Shown: piece after piece, positions 12,114 through 24,071 of the stretch
How positions within the stretch are numbered: position 1 is the first letter of the stretch
Layout of the letters: every line of letters begins with the position of its first letter
Assembly (NCBI GenBank): GCA_016758965.1
Contig: JAEPRB010000126.1
Coordinates: 1-64,000, forward strand
Direction of reading: 5' to 3'
DNA from: Circinella minor
Taxonomy: Eukaryota > Mucoromycota > Mucoromycetes > Mucorales > Lichtheimiaceae
DNA length: 64,000 nucleotides
Program-made: the position numbers and the translations under genes
The notes under the pieces: generated by a model
Database searches by the model: none
What the model was told of the DNA's origin: nothing
Seen by the model: the letters and a program-made list of their open reading frames with translations, nothing else

Positions 12114-15100
12114 AAGTTATCAAAAAATAAAATAAAGAAAAAGTAACAATAATTTTTCTTTAAAAAAAAAGTGAGAGAAGGGGGAAAGGAGAGTGAAAAA
12201 AAAGGGGAATACTATTCTGGCGGCTACTCATAATAAATATAATTTATTATTCCGGACTTATTATGCAGTCCACACTCAATAGTTAAAATTATACATGTTA
12301 TTATGAGATGATATAATATTAGCCAAGAAAATGAAAACAATGATAGCTTTTTTCCTTCTTTTTTTTTTGTTGGCTCGTCTGGTGTAATTTTCCCAAACTT
12401 GTACAACATGATCCGCCAAAATTCTAACTCATTTGAAAATCGTGTGGTTTATCCACGCTTGCAGGATAACCCTGTCGTTTCAAAGATTTTTTTTTCACCA
12501 ACCGACTCTCTAAACTAAAAAAACTCTCAGTTTCGATCATTAAATTAGACAGAGAACAACAATTCTTGCTAATATTTTCTTCTCGCGGTCTCATATTTTT
12601 TAAGAAAGCGAGTATTCAAATTCAAGTAGCTGTCTTTTCATTATTTAATTGGTAAAAATGAAGTGATTATTAGTATTATTATTAAAAGAAGTATAGAAAC
12701 CAATATTTTCTTTGACAATAGAGTTATCACAAAAGAACTGATTTTTTTCTCTGTTCTCTTACAAAGATTGCTTCTAACCATAAAAGAAGTTACAACGAAA
12801 TTCGACGTAATCAGATAAAAAAAATTTACGCCACATGGAATGAAGGGTAATAACTAAAAGCTCTTAAATCATAATTGTATAGACTTTTAATGAACGATCT
12901 GATCAAGAACAAAATAAAAACGACCAAGTATACCTGTTGCCAGGGTATTTTTTTTGTAACCTTGGCAAATAAATAATTGGTGTGATTTTTGTAACAGGCA
13001 AGGATGAGTAATCTGTACCACAGAAACTAGAGTCAAATTGGAACACGAAAAAAATCCGTGCAGGAAATTTTTTTATACATAAAAAAGCTCGTGATGATGA
13101 TAGGTGAAGCTTCTTTTTTCTATTATTCTGACCGATCTTTCTAGTCTGTTGTCATCTTTACCTTTTTAAAAAGTTACCCGATCCCCGTTTGAAATCAATG
13201 TTAAATCTTTTTGTAGTGTTTCGATTTTTTTTTCGATTTTTGGCAAGCGATTGCATCGATCAATGGTTTCTATATTTTTTTTTTTTCAAATAGCCACCAT
13301 TGACTTAACATGTTAAATTTAGCCTGCTAATGAAGCTGTTAAAATGTATATATTTTATAATTACTCTACGTAATACATATGAGCCCTAAAGTAGTTTGTG
13401 ATACCATTATGAATCCTTCTGTATTTGGGTTTATAACAAACTGCCATGAGTTATATTTGAAACAATAAGCGTTGCCATAAAATTCCTGGATTACCATGCA
13501 TTATTATTATAGAATTAGATATAAATGATTATTAACAACTATGCTGGTAAACGTTAGTAATGGTGTGTTTTTTCAAACTTTCGTCATTTCTTATTATCAT
13601 AATAAAAAAGTTACTGATTCGTTCAATAATATGTTATAATTGCAAACGCATCATGAGAAATGATTTTCACTATATGTACTTTTAAATTTTGTATATTATG
13701 GTGTTTTTGGAGGACGAAAAGCATCCATGATAATGACATTATCTCGTAGATTGAATCTATACAAAAAGTTTTTTCTATAAGTCGCTAGTGTTCAGAGAAA
13801 ATTTGTCAGGTGAACAGTTCTTTAATTAACCATAGCTAATACTATGGATTTTAAAATATATTACCTCATTCGTTTACTCATTGTAAAAACAACAATTAAT
13901 ACCTAAAAGAAAACTGTTACTGTTGCTTACTATCAATATATTGAAAAGCATGATAAACATTTAATATAATAGCTTCATTCTTCTGACCTGTTGTTTTTTT
14001 GTTGATATTTTTGCTAAATTAATATTACATGAGGTACATAAATAGAACAAATTTAATAACTTTTGCTTTATTTGGGATAAATAAATAATAGTTTTGTTAT
14101 TTATCAAAAAGTATATAGGTATGGGTTACGTACCAATTGGATAGCTACAGTTATTATGTTGTTGTCTCAGAAAATTTGAATTGAAAATTCGATTATGTAT
14201 GAACTAAATATTATTTTATTATGATCAATGAGACAGCTGAAAGATCATTTTTATCCGTTGTTCACACAGACTCGATGAATGAGCTTGTAAAAAAACAGCA
14301 TTAACTTTTAAAATTGGTATGTGTTATTAAAAGCTTTTTTCCTCTTGTATAATAGTAGAGAAAGAATTTGATTTATTAATAATCTTCCATATCGTTTTTA
14401 TTATATCTTTTTGGGTTTCCATTCTTACTAGTTGTATCTACGTTGTCTTATTATTAAAGTCGTCAGGCAGGCTTAATGAAATATTGGTTGCATATATATA
14501 CGAAGCTAAGAATTTATCTTGGCTTGAATATCCTCATTCTAGTTTGTAAAATTCTTTCTACATATACAATGTAAATTAGAACAGCGAAGAAAAAGCTAAC
14601 TGGAGTAGTACTCTGTGATATGGCGAATATCATATTATATAATATCGTTTTTTTTTTTTTGGAGTTCCTTAGAGCCAACTTTACAAGTTTTTTTTAAATA
14701 CTTGGCTAATTTACACAACAGAAACATCAAGCTCTGGAATCTCCTGTAGATACTAAAGAACCCTGTTAAAAGCCAACTACGACTAATAAGTACCGCTACT
14801 CATCAAATAACCAAGAATTGTCTTATTTTATTTTTACCACGTTGGGCTATTTAAACTGACAGCTAATAATGACTTCTTTTACAAACTTTCCGATGTTGAA
14901 TGGTGCTATAAGCTCAGTTGCGTATATAAATGTAATGCTCTTCGTGAGGGGGGCACGAGTTATTAGTAAGTCTTTTTTTTCTACTTCTTGAGTAAGTCAT
15001 GTATAAATCTATAACCTGAAATATACAGCTAGTATTTTTGTTCAACGTCGGTATCTTGTTACTGTTTCGTTATTTTTTTTACCAGTAGCAGACTTAAACA

Positions 15101-15825
15101 ACATAGATTATAATACAATGATAACCTTTTATTATTATCGAAAATGTCTCTTTTTCAGTCATATAGTAAATTAGCAAATCGAAAAAGAAAAAAATTACTT
15201 TTCCGGCTCGTCCCCTGAATTTACATAGCATAACAACACCAACAACTTGACTGGATCGGGGTGACATTTATGGAGCTAAAAAAATTGAAGTTAAAAAAAA
15301 GGGTTTAATTTATTCATCATTTATCACTGGTTTTTGAGTCAAAATCAAAAGTTGAAATGAGACAGTAGCATTGTAATGCAGAGAAAAAAAACAGAACGAA
15401 AAATGGATTAGTTGGTGTATTTTCGGGGGTGATTTCTTCAGAAAGGAATGATAAATGGCTCACGCGACATAATATTTTTTCAGGACTGTTTGAATTACTC
15501 ACAGATAAGTGATCATATTAAAGAAAATGATTGTTCATTTAATAATAAAACTCACCCGATTTGATTGATTTCTTATATGTACACATGTTAATATGTCTTG
15601 AAATATCTCGATTACTTTCTTATTATCACACGGGTGTTTCAAAGTTGGGTTTCGTGACAGCAAATAGATGGCTACACTTACTCTTTTTTTCTATGGGGGA
15701 CGGAGATTGAATTTATGAGTATTTTTTTCTTTACTTTGCTTTGCTTGAATTTATAATAACGAAAAAAAGTTTCGTTTCCTTCTTTTCTCTTTCTAGTATA
15801 TTATTGATAATAATATAACTGATGA
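12114..15825. other. 3.7-kb intergenic region between divergent genes
   Basis: It lies between the minus-strand RhoGEF start and the plus-strand Doa10 start, so both promoters are here. The sequence is AT-rich with many T/A tracts. No open frame could be extended into a recognisable protein. I see no convincing tRNA (no paired A and B boxes). Confidence 0.6.
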
Positions 15826-16013
15826 ATGATGGAGGACGACCAAGGTAAATAAGAATTTTCAAAAAAAAAAAAAAATCCATAATCTCGTATAAAAACAAAT
15901 AATAATAACGATAATTAACTTTTTTTTCAACCTTTACAATTGATCTTTTGTAATAATACCAATAATAATAAAATAATAGAGATCTGCAGGGTTTGCAGAT
16001 GTGAATCTACACC
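15822..16013 (+). promoter_or_regulatory. Overlapping upstream ORF on the Doa10 mRNA
   Basis: An ATG at 15822-15824 precedes the Doa10 start by four bases and is out of frame. After removal of intron 1 it reads 15 codons and stops at a TGA inside exon 2. If the mRNA begins upstream of 15822, scanning ribosomes meet this ATG first, which would lower Doa10 translation. This is inference from the sequence arrangement only. Confidence 0.45.
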
Positions 16014-19000
16014 CGATCACCCATTATTTCATCCTTGTAAATGCTCTGGTAGCATTCGATTTGTACATCAAGACTGGTAAGAATAATTTATTTTGCTTTA
16101 ACCATTTACTCTTCTTACTATAAATGTATTCTCATTGTATATTAATTTAACATGTTTTTTTCTCTCTTTCTTTATCTAGTTTACTCGAATGGTTATCACA
16201 TAGCAAGAAAAAGTAAGTTACTTATTTTTTTTTGTTTGCATAATTTAGTTATTTGTTTGTATTTAAATTAATTCATATCTTTTTATTATTATTCAAACTT
16301 CACTTAGATATTGCGAATTATGCGAATATCCATTTACATTCACGCCTATTTATCGAGATGATATGCCAGATCGGATACCTATAAATGTTCTTGTACGTCA
16401 ATGTGCTCGACGTTGTGGGGATTTATTATGGACATGTTTCCGTGCTGCGCTGGTCGTTGTCGTTTGGCTTGTTATTTTGCCATTTTTAACTTTATGTACC
16501 TGGCGATTTTATTTTTGGAGTGGGGAAAGTATTGGATTTGCAAGGAGATTCGTCAATAACAATAATAATGATACAACCTTATTGACCGAGAGTGACGTAC
16601 TACCATCATCCATGAATGAGACAATAATGGCATCGGCTCCGACATCTTCTATTTTGTTTGGTTATAGTATAAAGTAAGTAACTATTGATATTTTTTTGGG
16701 AGAGGGGCGGTTTAGGAGGAAATATTGAATGAGGGGGGGAAAAGAGGGATAGAGTGATGGGTACGAAGTGAGAAGCTAAAAATAATAATAAATTATTTCA
16801 TTGTTATAGAGCATTTTTAAGCGAATGCTTTGAAGGTCAAATCATTACTGCATTTGTAATTATTGTTTTTGTCGCTGCTTATTTATTTCGAGAATGGGTT
16901 ATTCAAAATACTCCTGCTGAAACTGGTATTGAAATGTTTGATGATAATGAAGAATTTCCTGGCCATGACAATCATCATCATCATCGAAACAATAACAATA
17001 ATGAGAATGATAATCGATTTGCACAACAACAAGCTGCTGTGGATCTTTTATTTAACGTTGCACAAACAATTCAACCCGAAGATGATGCTACTGCACAACA
17101 ACGAGAAGAATTAACTGAACATCTTGCCGATCTTACACGTCAATTAGAACGAAGAAGACGTATGATGGATGAAGGCAATCAAAATCAGCAACATTATCAT
17201 ATTGATGGTGAATTAGATAATCAAGGCTCATCTTCACGAAGCCATGGCAGTGATGATACCAGTAGTATTATTAGCAATTCCAGCACCAATAGTGATGATA
17301 ATCACCGTCATAATGAATTTTTTGATCATTCAACTGAAATTGAAAATAATATTGTATCATCACCTGAAACCTTCCGTTATGAATCATCATCACCACAACA
17401 GGATCAACTAGAAGAAAATGTTGGTAGTAGTAGTGGAAAGAATAAAGGCAAAGCAAAAGATGATCGTGGAGCATTTTTTGAAGAAATGGATGAATCAACA
17501 GAAGAAGACGATGATGATTATGCATCTAGTAGTCGGCAATCGTTATTAGCTGGTTGGAGGGATGAACATAATAGACGAGAGGATGTTTCAGCTAAATTAC
17601 GATGGAGAGCACCTGAATTTTCTAATTCGCCTGAAGGCGATAGTCCAGCAAATCGATTTCCAGCATCAGTTCACGAGCCTCTTTTACATCATCATGACCA
17701 AGAAGATGATGGTGATGAAGATGAAGATATCGACAATGGATTTGAAGATCATCAACAAGATCAAGGTCTACACATGATTAGAGAACAACAAGACAATGAA
17801 TTCCGTAACGTACTCCCATTCGTACCTGCACCGCCACCAGCACCCCAACGTCCTCAGCGTCCCGTACGTGGTCAATGGGATAATAACATAAACGAAAATA
17901 ATAATAATGCTGTGGATGATGAAGAGCCTTTTGATCTTGGTGAAGATATTGATGGTGTACTTGAAGCCATTGGTATGAGAGGCAGCATGTGGATGCTTCT
18001 ACAAAATTCGGTTTTGATGTCGCTAATGATCAGTCTTTGCCTCGGTGTTGCTGTTTGGATTCCATATGTTATTGGGCGACTTGTTATTCTGGTAAATATT
18101 AAACAGTTTTGAGAGATTGAAGAGGGTGGAAGTAGAACTATTGAGAAGGGGAAAATAGAAGAAGAAAGAGAGAGAGAAAGATATGGGGAAAAATGGGTAT
18201 TGTATGTCTCTCAAAGGATTATGTATTTTTTAAAAATATGTAAGGAAATAAACTACTCTAGATTACTAATAATTGTGATAAACAATAGATTCGACCTATT
18301 AGTTTATTCCATACACCTATTGCTATCCTTCGTTTTGTTACTGATCATATTGTTGATTTTATATTGGATTATGGTATGCCCTTTACTCGATCCAAGATTG
18401 CGTGGGCATCCAAATTATTACCTGAAAATATTCAAATGGCATTTAAGACTTTGAATGAAAGCATTATAGATCTTTTTGCTCAACCATCTTTGGATAGAGC
18501 GACAACAACGACCGAATCGATTACAACCGGTGCTACATCAACTGCAACAACAATTGGCACTTCTGATAGTCCAAGTATTCTTTCAATTGATTTACTCATG
18601 TGGCGTGAACATTTATTAGCTCTTCAAGAAAACGTGGAAAAAGGTGCTTCGATGATTCTTGAACGGTGGCATCGCTTTGCATTAGGACAATCTGGTTTAG
18701 ACCGCAGTATTTGTATATTAATGGGTTATGCTGTTCTTGTCTTCCTTGGCTCTTGGTATCTTTCACGGGCACGACGTGGCGCGCAACAAACTCAACACCA
18801 ACAAAATGCAGTGGCAGGGAACAATGGTATCAATGATATCATCCGACAGCAAGGTGTTTTCCTCAAGGTGTTTTTCTTTATTGTATTAGAACTGGTCATT
18901 TTCCCAACTGTATGTGGTGTCTTGATTGATTTGGCTACATTTCCCTTATTTGAAGATGCTACCATTGCTTCACGCTGGGAATTTTTCAGGGCTAATCCAT

Positions 19001-20930
19001 ATTCGGTGACATTTTTACATTGGTTTATCGGTACAGGCTTTATGTTCCATTTTGCAGTGTTTATAACATTGGTTCGTGAAACAGTTCGACCTGGCGTTAT
19101 GTGGTTTATTCGTGACCCCAATGATCCACAATTTCATCCCGTACAAGAAATGATTGAACGTCCTGTATTGACACTGGTTCGAAAAATTGGATCCAGTGCT
19201 TTAATGTATTGTATTTTGATTGTTGTTGGTATTGGTGCGGTTACAATGACTGTCAGTCGATATACCGCTGTTTATCCATTACGTTGGTCTTTTGAGTAAG
19301 TTTTCATGTTTCTATATTATGTATGTGGATTGCTTTGTGAAGAGAGAAGGAAAGTAGTTTGATAGACACTTAACTCTATTTATTTCACTTTTTAGTACAC
19401 CCTTGTCAACCTTGGCATTGGATTTATTAGCTGTTCAGTTCTTGGTACCACCGTTAGTATCCCACATCAAACCTCGTGAATTTTGTAAAAAGGTCATGTT
19501 AAATTGGTGGCGAGCCGTATCACGTCATCTTCGATTGACCTCATTCATGTTCAATGGTCGATACCCTGAAGAAGAAGGAACTCATGTCCGAAAGACATTT
19601 GTTGCTTGGCTATTGCGTCAAAAAGCTCCTATCGATACTAATGATGCCGTATACTCTGACGTTGCCATCAACAACAATCATAATGAAAATGCATCCGTGA
19701 TTTTTAAACGGGATGGTACCTTGGCTCGCGTTCCTAAACATGATAGCGTCCCTGTGCCTGATCATCGCCGTATGATTGTACCTGTAGATCCAATCAATTT
19801 GGAACCTTTAGATGAAAACGACAAAATATTAGGACACCCTGCAGCTGCTGAATCGGGTGATTTGGAAAATAATACAACAATTGTTTATATTCCACCAAAA
19901 TTCCGTTCGCGTGTGGCCTTTTTTGTGTTCTTAATGTGGGTTTCTGGATCTGCATTGACATGTTCATTGACAGTAGCGCCTTTATTATTGGGTAGACATG
20001 TGTTTGAGAAATATTTGTCAGGAACTCAAGTGCATGACATGTATGCATTTATTGTTGGTGCGTATATTATGATGTTTTTGAGTATTTTTATTAATTGGAT
20101 TGGACAAAAGTATGAAGAATTGTCTCGTAATCATGGTGATGTGGATATTCCTGCTGTTACTAAATATATTAAAAATGGTGTACAAAAGGTAATTTGGTAA
20201 TTTTGCTTTGTTTTTTGTGTGTGTACAAGACCAAACTTTATTTATTTAACTTTCTTTGTTATGAATAGGCATTGAAAGTTATCTATTTTGCACTAGCATT
20301 TGGTTTCGTTATTCCAATGTTATTGGGTATCTTGGCAGATGTTTATATCTTTATGCCCATCCGATATTCAAGTTCGAATGATGCATTAGTAATCCATGTA
20401 TCAGAGGTAAAAAATGTTGATATATTTAGTGTATGTTATACTGAATTCTTTAAAAAAAAAAAAAAAAAAAAAACTCAAAAATAATTGTATATATTTTCTT
20501 AACAACCTTTTTTATATGAATACAGGACTGGTCATTTGGTGTTGTTTTTATGGGAATATTTTATGGAGCTGTATACATTCTTCCAAATAATCCTGTTCAA
20601 CGATACATTGATGGTGTCGTTGGTGGTAATGTCTGGGAAATTGATACATTAAAAATTACCCGATCTGCCATTGGCCCTATTGTTGGTACTGCGGGAAGTG
20701 CAATTGTTGTTCCTGGATTATTGTCTGTAGCAGCTGTACGCATATTTAGTATTGATGATAGTGCACTTCAATTGGCATTATTCCGATGTGCTTATCCTGT
20801 TGTATTCTGTCTGGGCATTTTTGTGGGTACCTTGATATTAAGCACAAAGTTATTCCGTATTTGGATGAAGGCTGTAAGAGATGATACATATCTTATTGGC
20901 AAACGACTTCATAATCTAGAAGAACGATAA
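15826..20930 (+). CDS. SSM4: Doa10/MARCH6-type ER membrane RING-CH E3 ubiquitin ligase
   Basis: Nine exons (15826-15844, 15980-16076, 16180-16212, 16308-16673, 16810-18091, 18289-19295, 19396-20188, 20269-20406, 20526-20930) encode 1379 aa, close to yeast Ssm4/Doa10 (about 1319). The N-terminal RING-CH (residues 9-55) shows [20 protein letters not shown] and CELC with the expected Cys4-His-Cys3 order. Membrane segments follow at about 94-118 and 183-205, then a cluster from about 560 to the C-terminus. A hydrophilic, acidic and Asn/His/Gln-rich loop (about 214-555) separates the two groups. The last residues, YLIGKRLHN followed by LEER, match the conserved C-terminal element whose Asn is important in the family. 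The enzyme ubiquitinates misfolded and regulated proteins at the ER and inner nuclear membrane. The start was chosen because only the ATG at 15826 is in phase with the RING; an overlapping out-of-frame ATG lies at 15822. Confidence 0.96.
20452..20473. repeat. Poly-A run of about 22 in a Doa10 intron
   Basis: An uninterrupted A run lies in the last intron (20407-20525), just after the exon 8 donor. Runs of about 20-28 A or T recur across the window (26670, 30097, 32520, 51955). Confidence 0.85.
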
Positions 20931-21462
20931 CAACATTTTTCCTTCTCATTTTTCCTATTTCTTCTTTCTTTCTATATACATCTTTTCTTTTTACCTTTTT
21001 TTTGTTCGATCTCAATTTTTTACTCTTCGTTATATGATCCCTAATCCACCCTTTTTTTCTTTCGATCAGTTTAAAAAAAAAATCGAGAGAAGAAAACACT
21101 TGTCAACAATAGCAAAAAAAAAACGCCTTCTTTTTATATATATAGATTCCAAATGATTTTCCTCTTTCTCTCTTTATTTTGCTAAAGTAAAAATACTAAA
21201 AAACATTTTTCATTTTTAAAAATCTCTCATCAATTTGTTTTCATGTCGAGAATATTTATCTCAAGTAGTTATGTTTTAAAGATCCAATTCATCTATTACA
21301 AAAGTTTACCCTTAACGGACGAAAAGATTATTCTTATCACATAAGACAAAATTACCGCTATTTCGGTCCGTTTCTTTCCGTCTTTACTTAAGAGGGTTGA
21401 AGCAATTCATATAAAACGAGTAAAGTTTTTTTTTTAAGTTACAGCAAAATAGTCAAGTAAAA
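20931..21462. other. Intergenic, Doa10 3' region and MIF-gene promoter
   Basis: T-rich sequence follows the Doa10 stop. A good TATA box lies near the downstream end (listed separately). No further gene is seen. Confidence 0.6.
21410..21416 (+). promoter_or_regulatory. TATA box of the MIF-family gene
   Basis: TATAAAA stands 47 bases before the ATG at 21463, in CATATAAAACGAG. That spacing implies a very short 5' UTR, common in compact fungal promoters. Confidence 0.55.
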
Positions 21463-22045
21463 ATGCCTTCTCTTGAAATTACTGCCGAAAAAGCTCCTGC
21501 TGATTTGGATGCTTTCTTAAAAAATCTTTCTGCATTATTTTCGGAATGTATTGGAAAGCCTGAAGGTGTAAGTAAACATTAGGTTATTGAAGTAACGACA
21601 TTACGCATCAACAGTAAAATTGCTTTTGAAAACTTATTTTATATGTATATATAGTACTGCATGGTCATTTTCAATAAAGTTGACCGGGTTTACTTTAACG
21701 GTTCTAGCGGTGCTGCTTTCCTTGCCAAGGTCACGTCCATTGGTAACATTGGTAAGTTAATGCTGTAATAAGCGTATTTTTAAAATTCGTTTTATACACG
21801 TGAGGGAAAATGTCCTTTTTACTGTCGTTTTTTCCCTTCATGGCTATATATTTGGATGACTTAAATAACAACTCAATATAATATTAGACAACGAACGTAA
21901 TGCAAATTTGAGCAACAAGATTGGTGAGCAACTTGAAAAAGAACTTGGTGTTAGTCTCGACCGTGGATACTTTTTCTTTAATAATGCTGCTGCTTCAGAT
22001 ACCGGTTTTAAGGCTACCACTTTTGCTAACTTGTTGAAAAAATAA
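21463..22045 (+). CDS. Macrophage migration inhibitory factor (MIF)/tautomerase family protein
   Basis: Three exons: 21463-21567, 21655-21751, 21888-22045, giving 119 aa, the usual size of the family (about 115). Proline directly follows the initiator Met; in MIF this Pro becomes the N-terminal catalytic base for keto-enol tautomerase activity. Other family marks are FLKNLSALFSECIGKPEG, the YFNGSSGAAF strand, the TSIGNIG turn, ELGVSLDRGYFFF and the final TTFANLL. The exact residues equivalent to the human active-site Lys, Ile, Tyr and Asn need an alignment. In animals these trimeric proteins are cytokines; in fungi their role is poorly known. No signal peptide is seen. A TATA box lies 47 bases upstream. 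Which of the two mammalian paralogue types (MIF or D-dopachrome tautomerase) it resembles more cannot be decided by eye. Confidence 0.9.
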
Positions 22046-24024
22046 GTACTTTTACATTATATTATTATTATTATCAATAAATTAAAAAAAAAACAGGTAT
22101 ATCCATTAATGTCATTGTTGCTTCCTATGTAACCTTAATTCTTTATACAAATATGGAGCAGAATCCGAGGGAAGTCCAGATTTTTTTTAGGTTACTGCAA
22201 ATGCATTGTGACGACATGATATTTTTTGAGTTTAGTTTCCTCCTAGTACATTTGAATTAGGGGCAAGGAAAGCGAATGTTTAAAAGAGTTGGGGTCTTTT
22301 GGGTTGTAAAACGAAGAGGGGACAGGGAGAGAACTTTGGGTCGTACTGTAGTAAGTGAGGACGTTACTTACTTTTTTATAGGATATTAAGCCATGAAGTG
22401 TACAAACTATCGCCAGAAAAAAACAGATGTTGGATTTCTGTACTCAATGGAGAATGCTGACTAATAGAGAAACTCATAGTACATATTATAAAAACAAAAG
22501 TTATGCCAATAATGTTGAACTACTATCGATATATATTTTATCAAAGAATAAAACTTTATTATTATACATCATCGGTTTATCATTCCAGAAATAGACGATA
22601 TTAGTTATAAGGTACAAAGAGTAGATAACCTCGTAACAATCAGCCCCATGCCATTTGCTATCATTCTCTGCATTTATCTACTATATGTAGAGGTGGATCA
22701 GAAGATATTAAGGGAAAAAAAGAGTTTTTGGCAGTGGACCGTGTAGATATATCAATTTCAACATGCTTAATAATACTAATCCAAGCAGCTCCGTGCTAAG
22801 AATATTTAGATATTTAATGCTTCATCACTATATAATACGACTCTTTCTATATAAATATGAGGATAATAGCTAACCGTACGTAGAGAAAACTAAGAGCCGG
22901 TATCAAGCCTTATTTACATTTGCTAGTTATCGTGTGGCTAACGTAAAACGATACACAGTGATTCCTATAAATCAATAATGATGCATCTGGAAAAATATCA
23001 CCTTGCTAGTTATGGCAAATAGGATACAGTGGCTGATACTGTAACGAATATGTATACATTTCACGCTATAAAAAAAGTCCATGATATTACGTCTGTTAAA
23101 AAATATAGTATCAGTCGTCTTGCTTTGTCATTCCCAGAAAAGTTAATGTGCTAGAATACTTCTTCTTGCATTTTGGGTTTTTTGGTGCTTTTTTCTTTCT
23201 GAGATTAGCAGTATATAAAATAAATTACGTATTTCCGAGATAATATAGATACTTCAGTTGCTGGTTTCTTTGGTTGTCTTGATATAGAGTTTAAAAACAT
23301 AGTAACAGAGTGGTAGAAACTAGAAAAGTAACAATTTCATTGATTTCCCAGTTCGTTTAACTCGAAATGATTTGTAAACTAATTAACCTCAAAGATAAAA
23401 TAAACTGCTGTGGTTTACTGATATATTGCTCTACAAATTATAGTAAAAGTATTATTAATACCAACCTATGAGTCTCTGTAAATCAACCGAATCGAATTAT
23501 GTACAAGATTTTATTTGAGCCGAGATTTACTCATCATACGTAACTAATTTTTTCAGTTGCATTTGTTGGGATTCAACGCGACTAAACGTATCTGAAAACA
23601 GTTTTTCTTTCTGAAAACCAGAAAAGTCATTATGCAATTGCTCACAACTATTCGCCTTTGAGTAACTACTTGATCATACATGGATTTTCTATGGTCTAAG
23701 AACAAATTAAAATTCAACATAGACAGGTACAATTCAAAAGAGCAACTATGAGAGTTTGTAACCTGAGTCGTCCGTAGTAGTTATGATATAATAATGTATT
23801 TATTGGCTGTAGCCTCCTTGCCTGAAAAAGCATTGTATACTAATTTTATCGACTAAAACGAATTTTTATTTTCATTTCTTGTACTATTGATTTGTTTTTT
23901 GACTAGATAAAAGCTAAAATAGTATCAAGAATCTCACAATTTGATTGCTGATTGCACTTATAAGATTTGAGAATTTGAAAAAAAGGTGTAGATTTTTTTC
24001 AGATCTAATATATAAATACCGTTA

Positions 24025-24071
24025 CAGTATACCCTGTAAATAATAAGGAATAAAGTGTATGTGGTATACTG
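24025..24071. repeat. Short inverted repeat CAGTATACC...GGTATACTG
   Basis: Perfect 9-bp arms at 24025-24033 and 24063-24071 are separated by 29 bp. The CAGT...ACTG ends resemble those of the miniature elements elsewhere in the window, but it is very short, and TA flanks it only on the left if the first bases of the arm are ignored. Confidence 0.5.

Noticed and set aside
17271..17525. Open frame antisense to the Doa10 low-complexity loop
   Set aside because: It is the His/Leu-rich shadow of the acidic and Asn-rich coding strand.
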